Positions 1 to 10,870 are shown, counted from the stretch's first letter. The stretch: 64,000 nt of DNA from Semisulcospira habei (GCA_036245525.1 BTPG01000003.1:154220185-154284184), one strand, 5' to 3'. Notes: a model not told the origin generated them from the letters alone. Numbers and translations: made by a program.

Positions 1-2
1 TC

Positions 3-182
3 AAAACATTTCTTCAACTGAAGCATGGAAATCGCTCTCTCATTACCATAACACTCTACCACACCACCGGCAGAGTTCTCGTACAGGGAAACGTGTGCCC
101 TGTATGGGTGGGCGAGGAATTTGACAAGTTGAAGGCATTAGTAAGCGCCATGAGCGGTGAGACACTTGAACTTTGCCCCCCC
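3..182 (+). pseudogene. ORF1 N-terminal domain, out of frame with the rest of ORF1
   Basis: Frame 3 is open from the window edge to a TGA at about 180-182 and reads through segments such as HTTGRVLVQGNVCPVWVGEE and FDKLKALVSAM, a compact domain that looks like the N-terminal part of an ORF1 protein. The main ORF1 frame takes over at the C run 170-178 (tgcccccccacc). A single base gained or lost there would separate the two parts. The start codon lies left of the window. The domain has no name I can assign; its link to ORF1 rests on the abutting position and on the frame change at a homopolymer. Confidence 0.55.
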
Positions 183-2346
183 ACCCTCCGCACCTGAGGA
201 ATCCCATGCACTCTCCACCCCACCACCCACCCCCGTGGACACCTTCCCCACTCCGTCTCCACTTCTCGCCATCCTCCCCCCTCCATCCAGTCAACAGGAC
301 AGCGCGACCGGTGACAGTTCTGCCGCGGTCCTTGATGGGCAGGCCGCAGCGGCTGTCAAAGGTAGCTCATCCATCTCGACGCCCCGCCCTAACACCACTG
401 ACCTTAATCCCCTAGGTGACCACCAAGATGTATCTGATCGACACGAGCTGCCTCTAAACCACCCCCTCATAGCATCGGAGTCCTTGTTTCCTTGCGCGGA
501 GGGATTGCCAGTGGTGGTCAGTGAAGCGAAGCAGCAGCCAAGCATTGTGATGGGCACACTCCCTAGCCGTGACTCTCCCTGTCCAGTGTCCGGAGGCAAC
601 GAGGAGATTAGCAAGTCTTTGGCCAGTTCGATGGAAGAGGTAAATGATGAAAGAGCCCAAGGCCTCGTCTCAAATGACGTCACTTCAGAGACTGTGCACA
701 CCTCGACCCAATGTTCCCCTCAGTGCTGTGACCGTTGTACTGAGCCAGTGGTAGGAACCCCTTGTTTTGCTAGTGTGACTGACATGATAACAGACCTGAA
801 ACTGCAGTTCGAAAACCAGCAAAAGGAGTTACGCGAGAACATGAAAGCGGAAATCGACGCCCTCAAAAAAGAAAATAGCGATTTGCAAAGGCAAGTTTCT
901 AGACTCATCACCAAAATGGGAAAGGTCGACGCTATTGAGAGCCGCCAGAAAGAACTACTGGCTAGACAGAAACAGGGTAACACACCACCTCCACCCGCTA
1001 ACGACTCCATCCCTCCATTCGAAAACACGACTCCTCTCTCAGCTGCCTCCTCCACTCCCCCTGTTGTCCTGAAAAAGCAGCTTACCCATGCTGACTCTAC
1101 TGAGCATTCCGTTACGTTCAGTCAGGAGACGTGCGAGTCTTCGGCAGGTGGGGCCAGCGGCGAAGATATGGGAGCTAATCCCATCAAGGACCGGCCGCCA
1201 CAAGCCCCGCGACTCTTCAGCTTCCGTCTGCCGCCCCCGGGTAAAGTGTCTGCCCTACTGATCGGCGACTCCAATCTACAGCGGGTGGATCGCCGCCGGC
1301 TTGATCCTAGTGGGGCCACGTGCGTGCGTACCCTGCGCGGGGTCAAGGCTGGTGACCTGGCTGCAACCCTAGAGACGTGTGACCTCCGTGAGGACATCAG
1401 CCGTGTTGTGGTGCACGTGGGTACAAACGACTGCGCCTCGGGCCACGACACGGAGGTGATTCTGCAGAGCTTCCAACGTCTCACCAAGCAGGTCCGCCGT
1501 GCATTTCCTTCTGCTGCAGTTGCGTACACAGCAATCCTCCCCCAGGGTCGACGGTCACTACAACTAACAGAAACTGTCAACCAGCGTCTGGCCGAGCACT
1601 GTGTCAGTGAGAAAGTGCTCTTCCTTCAAGAAAAGGCCTTCTACACACCACAGGGACAAGTTGCTGCTGCTCTCTTTAGCAGTGACAAACTACATCTAAG
1701 TGAAAGAGGTGTAGGGGTCCTGCTCCGTCAGATGAAACGGTATTTATATCACGCCGAAGATGAAGCTCTGCCTAACACTTGTATGCAACGTAAACAAGGC
1801 TCGTCCAATGACATACACAATGTTCCGGTAAATAATCAGGGTGGTAGCCACTATAACCAACGGACCGTAACGTACGAGCAAGCTTACCCACCACTGTTCT
1901 CCAGTCCCACAAACAGCACCGAGCAGAGGTCAAAGTTTGCAAGCACCCGCCGGTGGGAGACTTCAGTGTTGGCGAGCAGCAATAACAGTGACAGGGCGGT
2001 TGTCTCTCGCCAAGCTGTCCCCGTCCCCAATAACCACAACAGCCAGCCTCCCGTTGACAAGACATCTCGCGCCACCGGTTCTACAGAGAACTCACATGCA
2101 GATGTCACCACTGGTGCCAGCATTCCTTCCCTACAGCCATTGTACCATCGGCCTGACGCTGTAGCCGTGGACCCTCACGCCTTTTCGTCCTACTACGGGA
2201 ATTACGGCCGCCCCATCGTTCCCTGGCCCCAGGCCACACCCCCCGGACTGCCACCGTATCCAGTCTTCCAACCGCCTTTCCAGCCATACCCCCCACCTTT
2301 CCCTCATTGGCAGTTACCCTACTTGATGGGTGGTCTGAGGCCTTAA
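157..2346 (+). CDS. Retrotransposon ORF1: coiled coil plus SGNH hydrolase-like domain
   Basis: The open frame covers 729 codons. Because 157 is a GTG inside an ORF broken at a C run, the true start is upstream of the window. Domains in order: a Pro/Ser/Thr-rich linker (1-200); a coiled coil (about 211-270, rich in K, E, L and Q); an SGNH/GDSL esterase fold (about 364-535) with the nucleophile block GDSN at 370-373, GTND at 422-425, and D510/H513 in SDKLHLSERG for the remaining dyad; then a Pro-rich tail with YPPLF and many PP pairs. In CR1-group elements such ORF1 proteins are thought to bind the element RNA and associate with membrane or lipid; catalysis is not proven here. It could be mistaken for a host esterase, but ORF2 follows 691 bp downstream. 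Confidence 0.85.
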   Translation: MRHLNFAPPPSAPEESHALSTPPPTPVDTFPTPSPLLAILPPPSSQQDSATGDSSAAVLDGQAAAAVKGSSSISTPRPNTTDLNPLGDHQDVSDRHELPLNHPLIASESLFPCAEGLPVVVSEAKQQPSIVMGTLPSRDSPCPVSGGNEEISKSLASSMEEVNDERAQGLVSNDVTSETVHTSTQCSPQCCDRCTEPVVGTPCFASVTDMITDLKLQFENQQKELRENMKAEIDALKKENSDLQRQVSRLITKMGKVDAIESRQKELLARQKQGNTPPPPANDSIPPFENTTPLSAASSTPPVVLKKQLTHADSTEHSVTFSQETCESSAGGASGEDMGANPIKDRPPQAPRLFSFRLPPPGKVSALLIGDSNLQRVDRRRLDPSGATCVRTLRGVKAGDLAATLETCDLREDISRVVVHVGTNDCASGHDTEVILQSFQRLTKQVRRAFPSAAVAYTAILPQGRRSLQLTETVNQRLAEHCVSEKVLFLQEKAFYTPQGQVAAALFSSDKLHLSERGVGVLLRQMKRYLYHAEDEALPNTCMQRKQGSSNDIHNVPVNNQGGSHYNQRTVTYEQAYPPLFSSPTNSTEQRSKFASTRRWETSVLASSNNSDRAVVSRQAVPVPNNHNSQPPVDKTSRATGSTENSHADVTTGASIPSLQPLYHRPDAVAVDPHAFSSYYGNYGRPIVPWPQATPPGLPPYPVFQPPFQPYPPPFPHWQLPYLMGGLRP

Positions 2347-2478
2347 GCTGTAGTGTAATTAAATTAATCCGTGTCTGCTCGGCACAGTGAATGTGTTAGG
2401 TAGAACTATATAGCGTTTACACTGACAATTGTCATTCAGTTTATTTGGTTTAGCGCCCATCGAGTCATTCAAAACTAT

Positions 2479-2527
<49 letters not shown>

Positions 2528-3037
2528 AATTAATCTTGACTACGATTCAACCCGCAATCCGCGAACCGCGGACAATAGCGTGTGTTCCTATGTGCATAGG
2601 TGTGTGAGCCCTTGTATAGGTTGTGTGGACTTAATTTGAAATAATAACAGAAACGTTCGAATTTCTGTGCATGTGTTTTAACAAGTGCTGCGGCACTTAG
2701 ACATTTTTATTTAGTTTTTTACCGTGTTACGTAAATAGTGATTACTTTCTGATAATCGGAACTGCGAAATATTACAGACTGTTTTGACATTGGCTGTGTG
2801 TTTGCCTTTGAGGCAGCACACTGAGAACTGTTTGACTACGGAAGTCACAGTGACCTTTTGGCCTTTAGCCAGTGAATTGTCTTTGTGGACTCCAAGTTCT
2901 CTTGGCTCGAGAGACTTAACCGTACTGTGTGTGTATGTGATTTTATTTTGAGATCATCGTGCATTTTTGTGTATGTGATCCCATTTTGAGATCATAGAGG
3001 CTTTTTACAGTGACTTCACGCGAACTGACGAGAAGCG
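2347..3037 (+). other. Inter-ORF spacer of element 1
   Basis: It contains a T run of about 42 at 2482-2523 and otherwise AT-rich unique sequence with no credible reading frame. A near-duplicate phrase (tgtgtatgtgat, then tttgagatcat) occurs at about 2931 and 2970 just before ORF2. How ORF2 is translated (reinitiation or a separate RNA) cannot be read from the sequence. Confidence 0.7.
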
Positions 3038-5878
3038 ATGCCGAAAGCTTCAATTAGCGTACAATCACTTGGACTGAAAATCGGACACCTTAATATTTTT
3101 CACCTGTTTCACAAGGTCCCCGATATTCGTTTATTTTTAAATGAGCCATCGCACTTCCATCTCTTTGGTCTCACGGAATCACGTCTGGGCCCAAACATCA
3201 GTGATGCTAGCTTAATTATTCCTAACTTTTCTCTAATCCGGCGTGACCCAAGCTACCCTGGACACACTGGAATAGCTGTCTATGTACATAGCTCTATCCG
3301 AAATATGGTGCGCAGACGTGAAGACCTTGAGTCCAGAGAGCTAGAGTGTGTGTGGCTGGAGGTGAAACTACCACATTCCTCTCCCATCCTTGTCGCCTTT
3401 ATGTACAGAAATCCAGCTGCTACTGCTGACTGGTATGACGACTTTGTACAAGTGATGGATAAAGTGAACGACACCGGTAAAAATGTTCTCATTCTGGGAG
3501 ACTTTAACATCGATATGCTGAAACCCAAGCCTACATGGCAATCAGCGATCACTCTTTTCGGGCTAAAGCAGATGATTAAATCTCCAACGCGAGTATCACG
3601 CTCTGCTGCCACCATCATCGACCACATTTACACTAATAACCCAACAGCAATAGCGGAAACTAATGTTTCTTCATTAGCCGTCAGTGACCACTTTCCCATC
3701 GCCTGTACATGGTCGTGCAATCTGCCCGCAAAACAAAGTCGGGACCAGCACTCGTACATAACGTACAGATCGTTTAAAAAGCTCAATACGAATGCTTTCT
3801 TACATGATCTAAGCTATGCAGGATTTGATCAAGTGTATAACTGCACTGACCCTGATAATGCGCTCACTATATGGCTTGATCTGTTCCTCGGTGTGCTGAA
3901 TAAACACGCGCCGCTAAGAAGGAAGCGAGTCCGACGCCGCGAGCCTCCCTCCTGGATAACGGAGGAAATCAAACAAACTATGGAGGCACGAAACACCGCT
4001 AAACGAGAAAAGAACTTCGCTGAGTTTAAACGTTTGCGTAACAAAGTTAAGTACTTAGTTCGAGAAGCTCGAAAGTTATTTGTTGAAAAGACAATTGAGA
4101 ACGAAAAATCTCCTGCTTCTGTTTGGACTGCTTTGAATACTCTAACAAGCAACACGCGCAGGCAGACTCATATCATTCCACACGAATTCTCTGCGGAAAG
4201 CATAAACAATTGCTTTCTCTCAGCTCCAGAACAGCTACTTACTTCCAACAGCCCTGATCCGTCAGCGTATGTAATATCGGATCAACTGTCCATGTTTTGC
4301 CAGGAACGATTATCGTCCGATGATACGTTTGGTATCCCCTTTATCGCTGTTCACGAAGTCGGGCGTTATATAACGTGCCTTAAGAACAAGACATCTGCTG
4401 GTGTGGACGGTATAAATGGTTATATACTCCACATATCACTGCCTTATATTGTTGAACCCCTCACTTACATTTTTAACTTATGCATACAGTACAATACTTT
4501 TCCTGTGGCGTTTAAAAAAGCAAAAGTTGTTCCTATACCCAAGACCAAAGATACTACTGATGTAAATGACCTTCGTCCCATTTCTCTTCTGTCTGTTTTA
4601 TCAAAGCCACTTGAGAAGCATATTCAAAAGCATCTCCTCCAGTACCTCGAAGAACGGTCCTTGTTAAATAAGTTCCAGTCCGGTTTTAGACCCAAACACT
4701 CATGCCACTCAGCATTAGTACGTATGGTTGATTCATGGCTAGATAACATCAACAATAACAAAATGACTGGCACGGTATTCTTGGACCTGAAAAAAGCGTT
4801 CGATCTGATAAATCATGAAATCTTGCTGAGGAAACTTAATGTTTATTTCAACAACAACAGCCCGTCAGCCCTTTCATTTTTTAACTCGTATCTTTCTGCG
4901 AGAACACAAGCTGTCTATGTAAATGGTAACTATTCCTCAGAGGGTAAGGTAGAGCTTGGTGTTCCTCAGGGTTCGGTTCTGGGCCCATTGTTATTTTGTA
5001 TCTTTATTAATGATTTACCACTACACATCACATGTGCTAGTGCCGAGTGTGACATGTTTGCTGACGATTCGACGCTACATGCATCCGGTAAAACTGTAGC
5101 TGACATAACCAACAGCCTCCAGCAGAGCCTACAAGAAGTCTCTAAATGGTGCAGTAGAAATAGAATGATAGTCAATCCAACTAAAACAAAAAGCATGTTA
5201 GTCACAACACGTCAGAAACATCAGCTGCAACCCGCGCCTCTAAACCTCTCATTTGAAGCTGTCCCCATAGAGCAAGTACAGCAGCACCGTTTACTAGGGG
5301 TAGTTGTAGATAACCAACTTAGTTGGCAGCCTCATCTCATACACATCGGAAAGACAATTTCAAAGAAATTATTTTTACTGTCTAAACTGAAAGCGGTCAT
5401 TAATCTGAACACGCGTAAACTATTTTTCAATGGATACATCAAGCCCCACATTGATTATGCCTCAACAGTTTGGGATGGCTGTAGCGAGGTTCAGTTCAAG
5501 AAAATAAATTCGCTATACAGAAGAGCAGCCAAACTCATTATTCCTAGCTCATCTCTACCCACTGAGGCGAGGCTCGAGGCAGTTGGACTCCTTCCTCTTG
5601 ACAAACACTTAGTATTTAACAAATGCGTACTAGTGCACAAAGCTCTTAAGGGTAAGGCCCCCGGCTACTTATCGGAACTTTTTACTCTTACTGAGAAGAG
5701 ATACAGCACCTCTCGGAGCAACCTGAGCATAAAACGGCCCCGCATTGATTTGTATAAATCCAGTTTGTCATACTCAGGTGGTTTCCTGTGGAATTCTATT
5801 CCTTTGCATCTACAAGTAGTTAATTCCCTAGCTGCTTTTAAAGCAAAACTGTTCAAGCACTTATCCAAGGCAACGTAA
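3038..5878 (+). CDS. Retrotransposon ORF2: APE-type endonuclease and reverse transcriptase
   Basis: 946 codons with no interruption. Residues about 15-235 form an exonuclease-endonuclease-phosphatase domain: IGHLNI near 15, LTESRL near 46, GDFNID near 153-158, and SDHFPIACTW near 215. Residues about 460-740 form the reverse transcriptase: RPISLLSVLSKPLEKHIQ, QSGFRPKHSCHSAL, FLDLKKAFDLINH, GVPQGSVLGPLLF, and the catalytic box FADD at 674-677 (F in place of the common Y). A conserved C-terminal region follows (HRLLGVVVD, KPHIDYASTVWDG). The protein nicks target DNA and primes cDNA synthesis on the element RNA. No RNase H or zinc knuckle is visible. The ATG at 3038 sits at the start of the conserved endonuclease, which supports it. 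Confidence 0.93.
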   Translation: MPKASISVQSLGLKIGHLNIFHLFHKVPDIRLFLNEPSHFHLFGLTESRLGPNISDASLIIPNFSLIRRDPSYPGHTGIAVYVHSSIRNMVRRREDLESRELECVWLEVKLPHSSPILVAFMYRNPAATADWYDDFVQVMDKVNDTGKNVLILGDFNIDMLKPKPTWQSAITLFGLKQMIKSPTRVSRSAATIIDHIYTNNPTAIAETNVSSLAVSDHFPIACTWSCNLPAKQSRDQHSYITYRSFKKLNTNAFLHDLSYAGFDQVYNCTDPDNALTIWLDLFLGVLNKHAPLRRKRVRRREPPSWITEEIKQTMEARNTAKREKNFAEFKRLRNKVKYLVREARKLFVEKTIENEKSPASVWTALNTLTSNTRRQTHIIPHEFSAESINNCFLSAPEQLLTSNSPDPSAYVISDQLSMFCQERLSSDDTFGIPFIAVHEVGRYITCLKNKTSAGVDGINGYILHISLPYIVEPLTYIFNLCIQYNTFPVAFKKAKVVPIPKTKDTTDVNDLRPISLLSVLSKPLEKHIQKHLLQYLEERSLLNKFQSGFRPKHSCHSALVRMVDSWLDNINNNKMTGTVFLDLKKAFDLINHEILLRKLNVYFNNNSPSALSFFNSYLSARTQAVYVNGNYSSEGKVELGVPQGSVLGPLLFCIFINDLPLHITCASAECDMFADDSTLHASGKTVADITNSLQQSLQEVSKWCSRNRMIVNPTKTKSMLVTTRQKHQLQPAPLNLSFEAVPIEQVQQHRLLGVVVDNQLSWQPHLIHIGKTISKKLFLLSKLKAVINLNTRKLFFNGYIKPHIDYASTVWDGCSEVQFKKINSLYRRAAKLIIPSSSLPTEARLEAVGLLPLDKHLVFNKCVLVHKALKGKAPGYLSELFTLTEKRYSTSRSNLSIKRPRIDLYKSSLSYSGGFLWNSIPLHLQVVNSLAAFKAKLFKHLSKAT

Positions 5879-6364
5879 ATTTAATTATCTCGTGTTGTCT
5901 AACCATAATATATTTTTATTTCTTTTTATGCAACTATTATTTTTATTATACCATTTGCGTTCACGTGCCGTTTGTGAGGGTGCTTCCCGTATAGACCTGG
6001 TCAGGGGATGCAGTGCCGGTGCACAGTTTATTCAAACGATGTGCTTAGTATGTCATTCGAGTGAAAGTATATTTGTGGCGTGCCCCCCGGGTGGGAGTGT
6101 CTGGGGAGGGCTCCCGCAAACGGATATTATGACACGTGCAAACATCTTCCTATGGGTACCTGTGTGTTTTGTTAAATCATTGTTGCAGTTTGTAGTGTTG
6201 TCGTAATTCGCATTAATTTCAGTTCGATGTTGTTTGTGAGTTTAATGTAGCTTTGCCTGTTATTATATGTCAGTAGATGTAGCAAGGACAGATTGGAAGA
6301 AAGGCCTGTGCGCCTAATATCTCAATCCTTGATAAATAAAGTTTCAGTCAGTCAGTCAGTCAGT

Positions 6365-6368
<4 letters not shown>
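5879..6368 (+). other. 3' UTR and (CAGT)n tail of element 1
   Basis: The UTR ends agcaaggacagattggaaga... then AATAAA and five or more CAGT units. The same UTR phrase (tagcaaggaca, ggtct, atccttg, aataaag) recurs at 8690-8778, so that locus is a truncated sister copy. Confidence 0.75.

Positions 6369-6437
<69 letters not shown>
6369..6437 (+). repeat. (TC)n microsatellite, cut by assembly gap
   Basis: A pure CT run follows the (CAGT)n tail directly and ends at the N run, so its true length is unknown. Confidence 0.97.
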
Positions 6438-6457
6438 NNNNNNNNNNNNNNNNNNNN
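6438..6457. other. Assembly gap, 20 N
   Basis: Twenty N bases, probably a placeholder of unknown size. What lies either side may not be adjacent in the genome. Confidence 0.99.
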
Positions 6458-8361
6458 TTCTAGGGCCGGCGAGAACGGCGACGAAGGAGGCCAATTCAAG
6501 CCGCCGGGCGGGACCTTGCGCGCTCGGCACATGACGTTAAATGGCAGAATTGTCAGCAGCCGCTGAACCAGTTTCGTGACGTAACGTTATAACATTAACC
6601 CAACGCGTTTCCTATGCTATAGCGTAACTGACCGCTGTCTGACTGCTGCGTGCCCCGATTATCTGCTTGTATCTGACTGGCTGGTAGTTCAAACCTCTCG
6701 CGTGGTGTGCTCTGTCAGTGCTAGCAGATAGCAATTTCGACATAATTATTATGAGTATTGTAGATACTCACAATACCCACGCTGTTGTGGGCGAAACGTA
6801 ATGTTGCGTCATGTTATCCTCATTCTACCCGACTCAGTCTGTGCACCTAAGTACTGACTCGAACTATGTGTATTGCGCTTCGACTTGAGGGAGCCAATAA
6901 ACACGAACAGCTGTACTTGCGGCAAAGCTAAATTTTCTGTTACGCTGTGATAATCGCGAATTACTTAATGTTATGCTAGTTACTCACATTCCGCCGGACT
7001 CTGTGGACCTAATACCCAACCGCTGTGTGACTTGGTGGAGCAAATACACAATCACAGCTGAAGGCTGCGGCAAGAATACGCAATCTAAATTCCCTTATCA
7101 GATGGAGACTTAGCTACTATATCGCTGAGTATAGCAGTAGTTTAATGTATAGAATAACTGCAGGCGACGTCCTTCGAGGCGCTATGCCCACTATCGTTAT
7201 AGCTCAATATCCCACTTACGCCATCGTCGGCGATGCCACGGGCCTGCAGGCAGATATACCCGGCGTCCTCTCAACACGTGCGCGCAGTGCCAGCGGGACC
7301 TTAAAATGAAGAAAATGAAAAAATGAAAACACGTGCGCGCTCTTAACTTATGCACGCAGGTGCCTAACCAACTGGATCGCAGCCTCGTCCTCTCAGTTCA
7401 TCTCCTAAGTAGTTAGGTCCCATAAACATCAGTTTTATAAATTTGTAATAACAAGACAAGCTGTAGATGTAACAGCCTGTTCATGCAATGTCATAATACA
7501 CACGTGACTACCTTGTATACGATGCAATAACCTACAGACGAGGGAGCGGGGGTCGTGGCGATGTGACTTCACTGAGTAATACAAGGCGGTGGTGGGTAGA
7601 AAATTGCATGTAAGCTGTTTGACCGCGGGTCACTGATCTATATCCTCATCTGCGTTGTACAGCGGAGTAAGGATATGTACTGGTCTTTGAGCGGACCAGC
7701 TTCTCAGTCGCTTGATGAATCAGAGCGACTGACCAAACTGAGACATAGGGCCATACTAACTGAACCAGCGAGCATGGTCCCGATGGCTTGCGTGGCTAGC
7801 GTGCCCTAGAAGACTTGCGCAAGTTCTCGTCACACAGCGGATATGACAGTACAGCGCTCGGCCGGCTACTGTGTATTGCAGGGGTTTCCGTGAGTCGGGC
7901 GCTAACCGTGCCAATGACTCAACCTCCCACTACCCCGTAACACATGTACACCAGCGTTCTCCGTGTGGTATAAAAGGCATTTTAATCTTACGATAAAATT
8001 TAAATTTATCCCACACTTCAAACTGAATACACCGTTATCATTTTTCTATTTAAATTTATTTACGCACATCAATATCATCGTGTGTCAGCAACCATATCAA
8101 TCAGTGAATCCAATCAATAGTTAGTATCCGCACACATCAGTCAAGAATAGGTTTGGGCGTAATGTTTACCTCATATTAGTTGATAGTTAGTTATTTAGGT
8201 TTAAACGCCGAGCGGGCAACTAAGGCCATCTCATGGCGGTCACGTTACAGCAGATATCACGGAACACAAAAAGAATGTTCCAGACTCAAGCAAAGTCTCA
8301 GTCTTTTTGGTGGATGAAAATGCCCAGCGTTCACTAACAGAGCTTGGTGAACATACTCACT
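6458..8361. other. Sparse region with weak direct repeats
   Basis: No gene seen. Around 6800-6930 and 6975-7080 there is a diverged direct repeat about 170-190 bp apart (phrases taatgtt..., cgactcagtctgtg/ggactctgtgg, agccaataaacacgaacagctg/agcaaatacacaatcacagctg). This could be LTR or old satellite material. A slippage patch of aaaatgaa units lies at 7306-7330. Confidence 0.4.
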
Positions 8362-8388
8362 CCCCCCCCCCCCCCCCCCCCCCCCCCC
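8362..8388. repeat. C homopolymer run
   Basis: About 27 consecutive C; length is unreliable in most sequencing. Confidence 0.95.
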
Positions 8389-8418
8389 AATTTTTCTCGT
8401 AGTCCTAAGACGTTTACT

Positions 8419-8516
8419 GTTGGTTGGTTAGGTCGGGGTTTAACGAACACAGCACCGAAGTGATCATGGACAGCCCCGACGGGAGGGTTATGAGTACAGG
8501 GAAATCTCCATAGGCA
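8419..8516 (-). mobile_element. SINE 3' fragment
   Basis: Matches the 3' part of the SINE at 9513 on the opposite strand: ttggttggtta, then gtttaacg, cagcaccgaagtgatcatgga, gacgggaggg and ccataggcaa. The tRNA head is missing. Confidence 0.75.
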
Positions 8517-8553
8517 ACTAGCCGTTTACTGTATGCATAATGCATACATTTGT

Positions 8554-8877
<324 letters not shown>

Positions 8878-9116
8878 CATTTATGTCCTAGCACCAGTAG
8901 CAAAACATCTTCGATCCCAAGACGGCCACAGTGGGCCCGAAGACCTTTGTTCACTTGGAGATAACGAAACTGGGGCTGCTTTCCCAGGGGAAGGTCATTG
9001 TGCCGCCTCAGACCAGGGCCACCCGACCTGCAGCATATTTACATCCTTCACCATGCTGACGAGTCCAATGAGTCCATGCAGGATGTGATAACTCTTCGAT
9101 GATGCCGTTTTTCTCC

Positions 9117-9359
9117 CAGGGGCGGATTTTTTTTTTTGTTTTTTTTTTGGGGGGGCCAGGGGCTCCGGTCCCCCTCCCCCTCCCCACCCCCCACCCCAGG
9201 CCAAACATTTTTTTAAAAAGAAATGCTATCCCTTTTTGGGGTGTTTGGAACCTCCCCCCCCCCCTATCCCCACGTTTAAAATTTTGGCGAGTTTTCACAC
9301 ACAAAACGTTGGACCCTCCTCTCCCCCCCCCCCCCCGCGAGCTAACTGATCCGCCACTG
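9117..9359. mobile_element. MITE with CAGGGGCGGATC termini
   Basis: Begins CAGGGGCGGATT and ends GATCCGCCACTG, a terminal inverted repeat of about 12 bp. Both ends are flanked by TTCTCC, a probable short target duplication. The interior is low-complexity C and G runs. These termini resemble hAT-type MITEs (inference). A relative lies at 12045-12352. Confidence 0.6.
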
Positions 9360-9512
9360 TTCTCCCTAGATATACAGTATACCCTGTATTGAGCAAACAC
9401 CTTGTATGTACGAAAAATGGTCTTAAAAGACAACTGCTCTCTAAAGAGAAATCTCGACGAGCAAAAAGTGTCACCTGTCATTAAAAACCATCATTTAGGT
9501 GGCTATAGCCAC

Positions 9513-9826
9513 AGAGTCCGAAATAGCTCAGGCGGTTAAACGTCGAAGCAGGAGAGCGAAGGGAATCGCCGGGTCGTGGGTTCGAATCCCGTCCCGGCCC
9601 CGGTAGCTGGACTCGCAATCCAGGGGGGAAAGACGGGCTTGTTCAATAACATGTCCGTTGAAAGGTCCTGGTAAATTAAAGTGGCACAGTTGGAGTGCAC
9701 CTGAGTTGATCAGTGTTCAGGTCGTACTCCATAGGCAATAGATTTCCTTGTCCCCCATAACCCTCCCCTCAGGGCCGTCCATTATCACTTCGGTGCCTTG
9801 GATTTTAAACCCTGAACTAACCAACC
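9513..9826 (+). mobile_element. tRNA-derived SINE, full length
   Basis: The head carries a type 2 RNA polymerase III promoter: A box TAGCTCAGGCGG at 9524-9535 and B box GGTTCGAATCC at 9579-9589. The body runs to a 3' end reading cctgaactaaccaacc. Fragments of the same element occur at 8419, 14798, 34205 and 57923. The sequence after the B box is unlike a tRNA, so it is a SINE and not a tRNA gene. Confidence 0.85.
9524..9589 (+). promoter_or_regulatory. Internal Pol III promoter (A and B boxes) of the SINE
   Basis: A box TAGCTCAGGCGG and B box GGTTCGAATCC both match the tRNA consensus, 43 bp apart, a normal tRNA-like spacing. Confidence 0.75.
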
Positions 9827-10170
9827 TGCAGCCCCAGTCACAGCTACAGCCACCTACATGATGGTCTTAAATGACAGGTGATGTCTCTCATGAGAGCGGT
9901 CGATCAAATCAGGTTCTGCAGTATTGGATTTTTCTGCCTCAGCTATTGGTTACTGTTTTTGTACTGGTGAAGATCGTAAAAACGACAGCCTATTAGTGGA
10001 ACCAATTTTGCGGAATGAGCTGTTTTTCCTCAAGGGAATGGTACTGCTTGTCGATTTTCGTTGCATAAGTCTTTGATCCGCTCAAGTCGGTTCGATCGAA
10101 ACGATAGTTAGTGCACACATAACTCAGCCACCGCAGCTATCGGGTTTAGACAGATGATGCCCTGTAAACA

Positions 10171-10278
10171 TTAACCCTCTCAGTGCCAACGCAAAGTAAA
10201 AACCACCCAGCTGCAAGAGGCATAGATCCTCATGAGCCCCCGCAATTGCGGGGGCTCATGAGGATCTATGCTTCTTGC
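10171..10278. mobile_element. Family A hairpin MITE, copy A1 (left end plus hairpin)
   Basis: The left end is TTAACCCTCTCAGTGCC at 10171. The hairpin at 10213-10278 reads GCAAGAGGCATAGATCCTCA then TGAGCCCCCGCAA, mirrored with one mismatch over 33-bp arms and no loop. The right terminus is not recognisable. This copy is the clearest family A core. Confidence 0.8.
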
Positions 10279-10597
10279 TAGCCCTGTTTTGAAACCATGT
10301 TGTTTGTGCGGTTGGCGTTTCTTTCATTTTACTTTTCTTTTTCAAAACCACCGCTACCACCCTCCTCCCATCGTCAGCCCCCTATGGATTAAACTGAACG
10401 AATTATGAATAAATACTGATCAGAAATGGTCAGAAAACTGCAGCTTATGTATACATGTACACTTACTTATATGTGTTGGTCTTGTCTGAGAGGAATTAAG
10501 TATTATATAGAATCAAGTTCAACTCAAGTTTCGCTGTAATGTCTGATATTCCATCTTTGCAGAGATATTTTGTGTATTTTGCGTTAACCGGTAGTAA

Positions 10598-10663
10598 TGT
10601 GTGCTGGTTTGTGATTTTGGACTTACGGATATAAACCTTAAGGTCCAAAATCATATCAGTACC
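10598..10663. repeat. Family B palindrome, copy B1 (diverged)
   Basis: GTGTGCTGGTTTGTGATTTT then GGACTTACGG, with a partly decayed mirror arm aaggtccaaaatca. Confidence 0.65.
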
Positions 10664-10808
10664 ACTACACACACACGCAGCTTGGCGTTTGCCTTCATTT
10701 TCCGCATGGCTAATACCTTACAGAATCCAGAATTGTCTATTGATCTCTGACAATAATAACCACAGAATCAAATCCGGCAGTCGTCGTTCATCATCCGATC
10801 CTATCCAA

Positions 10809-10870
10809 TGTGTGTGATGGTCTGTGATTTTGCATCTTACGGCTCCTAGCCGTAAGGTCCAAAATCACAC
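10809..10870. repeat. Family B palindrome, copy B2
   Basis: tgtgtgatggtctgtgattt, then cttacggc, tcctagcc, and gtaaggtccaaaatcaca. The right arm loses the accagcac end. Confidence 0.65.

Larger units (their letters stand above)
1..6368 (+). mobile_element. CR1-like non-LTR retrotransposon, element 1 (5' end outside window)
   Basis: The order is ORF1 with a coiled coil and SGNH esterase, a spacer, ORF2 with endonuclease and reverse transcriptase, then a 3' UTR with AATAAA at 6335-6340 and a (CAGT)n tail at about 6346-6368. An esterase ORF1 joined to an APE-type endonuclease/RT ORF2 without RNase H fits the CR1/L2/Rex group of the jockey superfamily; the exact clade is inference. There is no poly-A tail; a short tandem tail is usual in this group. 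A (TC)n tract follows directly. ORF2 is open throughout, so the copy is young, although ORF1 has one lesion. Confidence 0.9.

Noticed and set aside
157..2346. Host SGNH esterase gene
   Set aside because: Followed by an endonuclease/RT ORF in the same orientation and by a retroelement tail; no introns.
9008..9481. 157-residue minus-strand frame
   Set aside because: Pro/Gly/Lys-rich translation of the homopolymer-filled MITE at 9117.
9513..9600. tRNA gene
   Set aside because: A and B boxes are present, but the sequence continues into a repeated SINE body and does not fold as a full tRNA.
10213..10278. Rho-independent terminators formed by GC-rich hairpins
   Set aside because: No bacterial genes around; the hairpins have no T tract and are repeated mobile elements.
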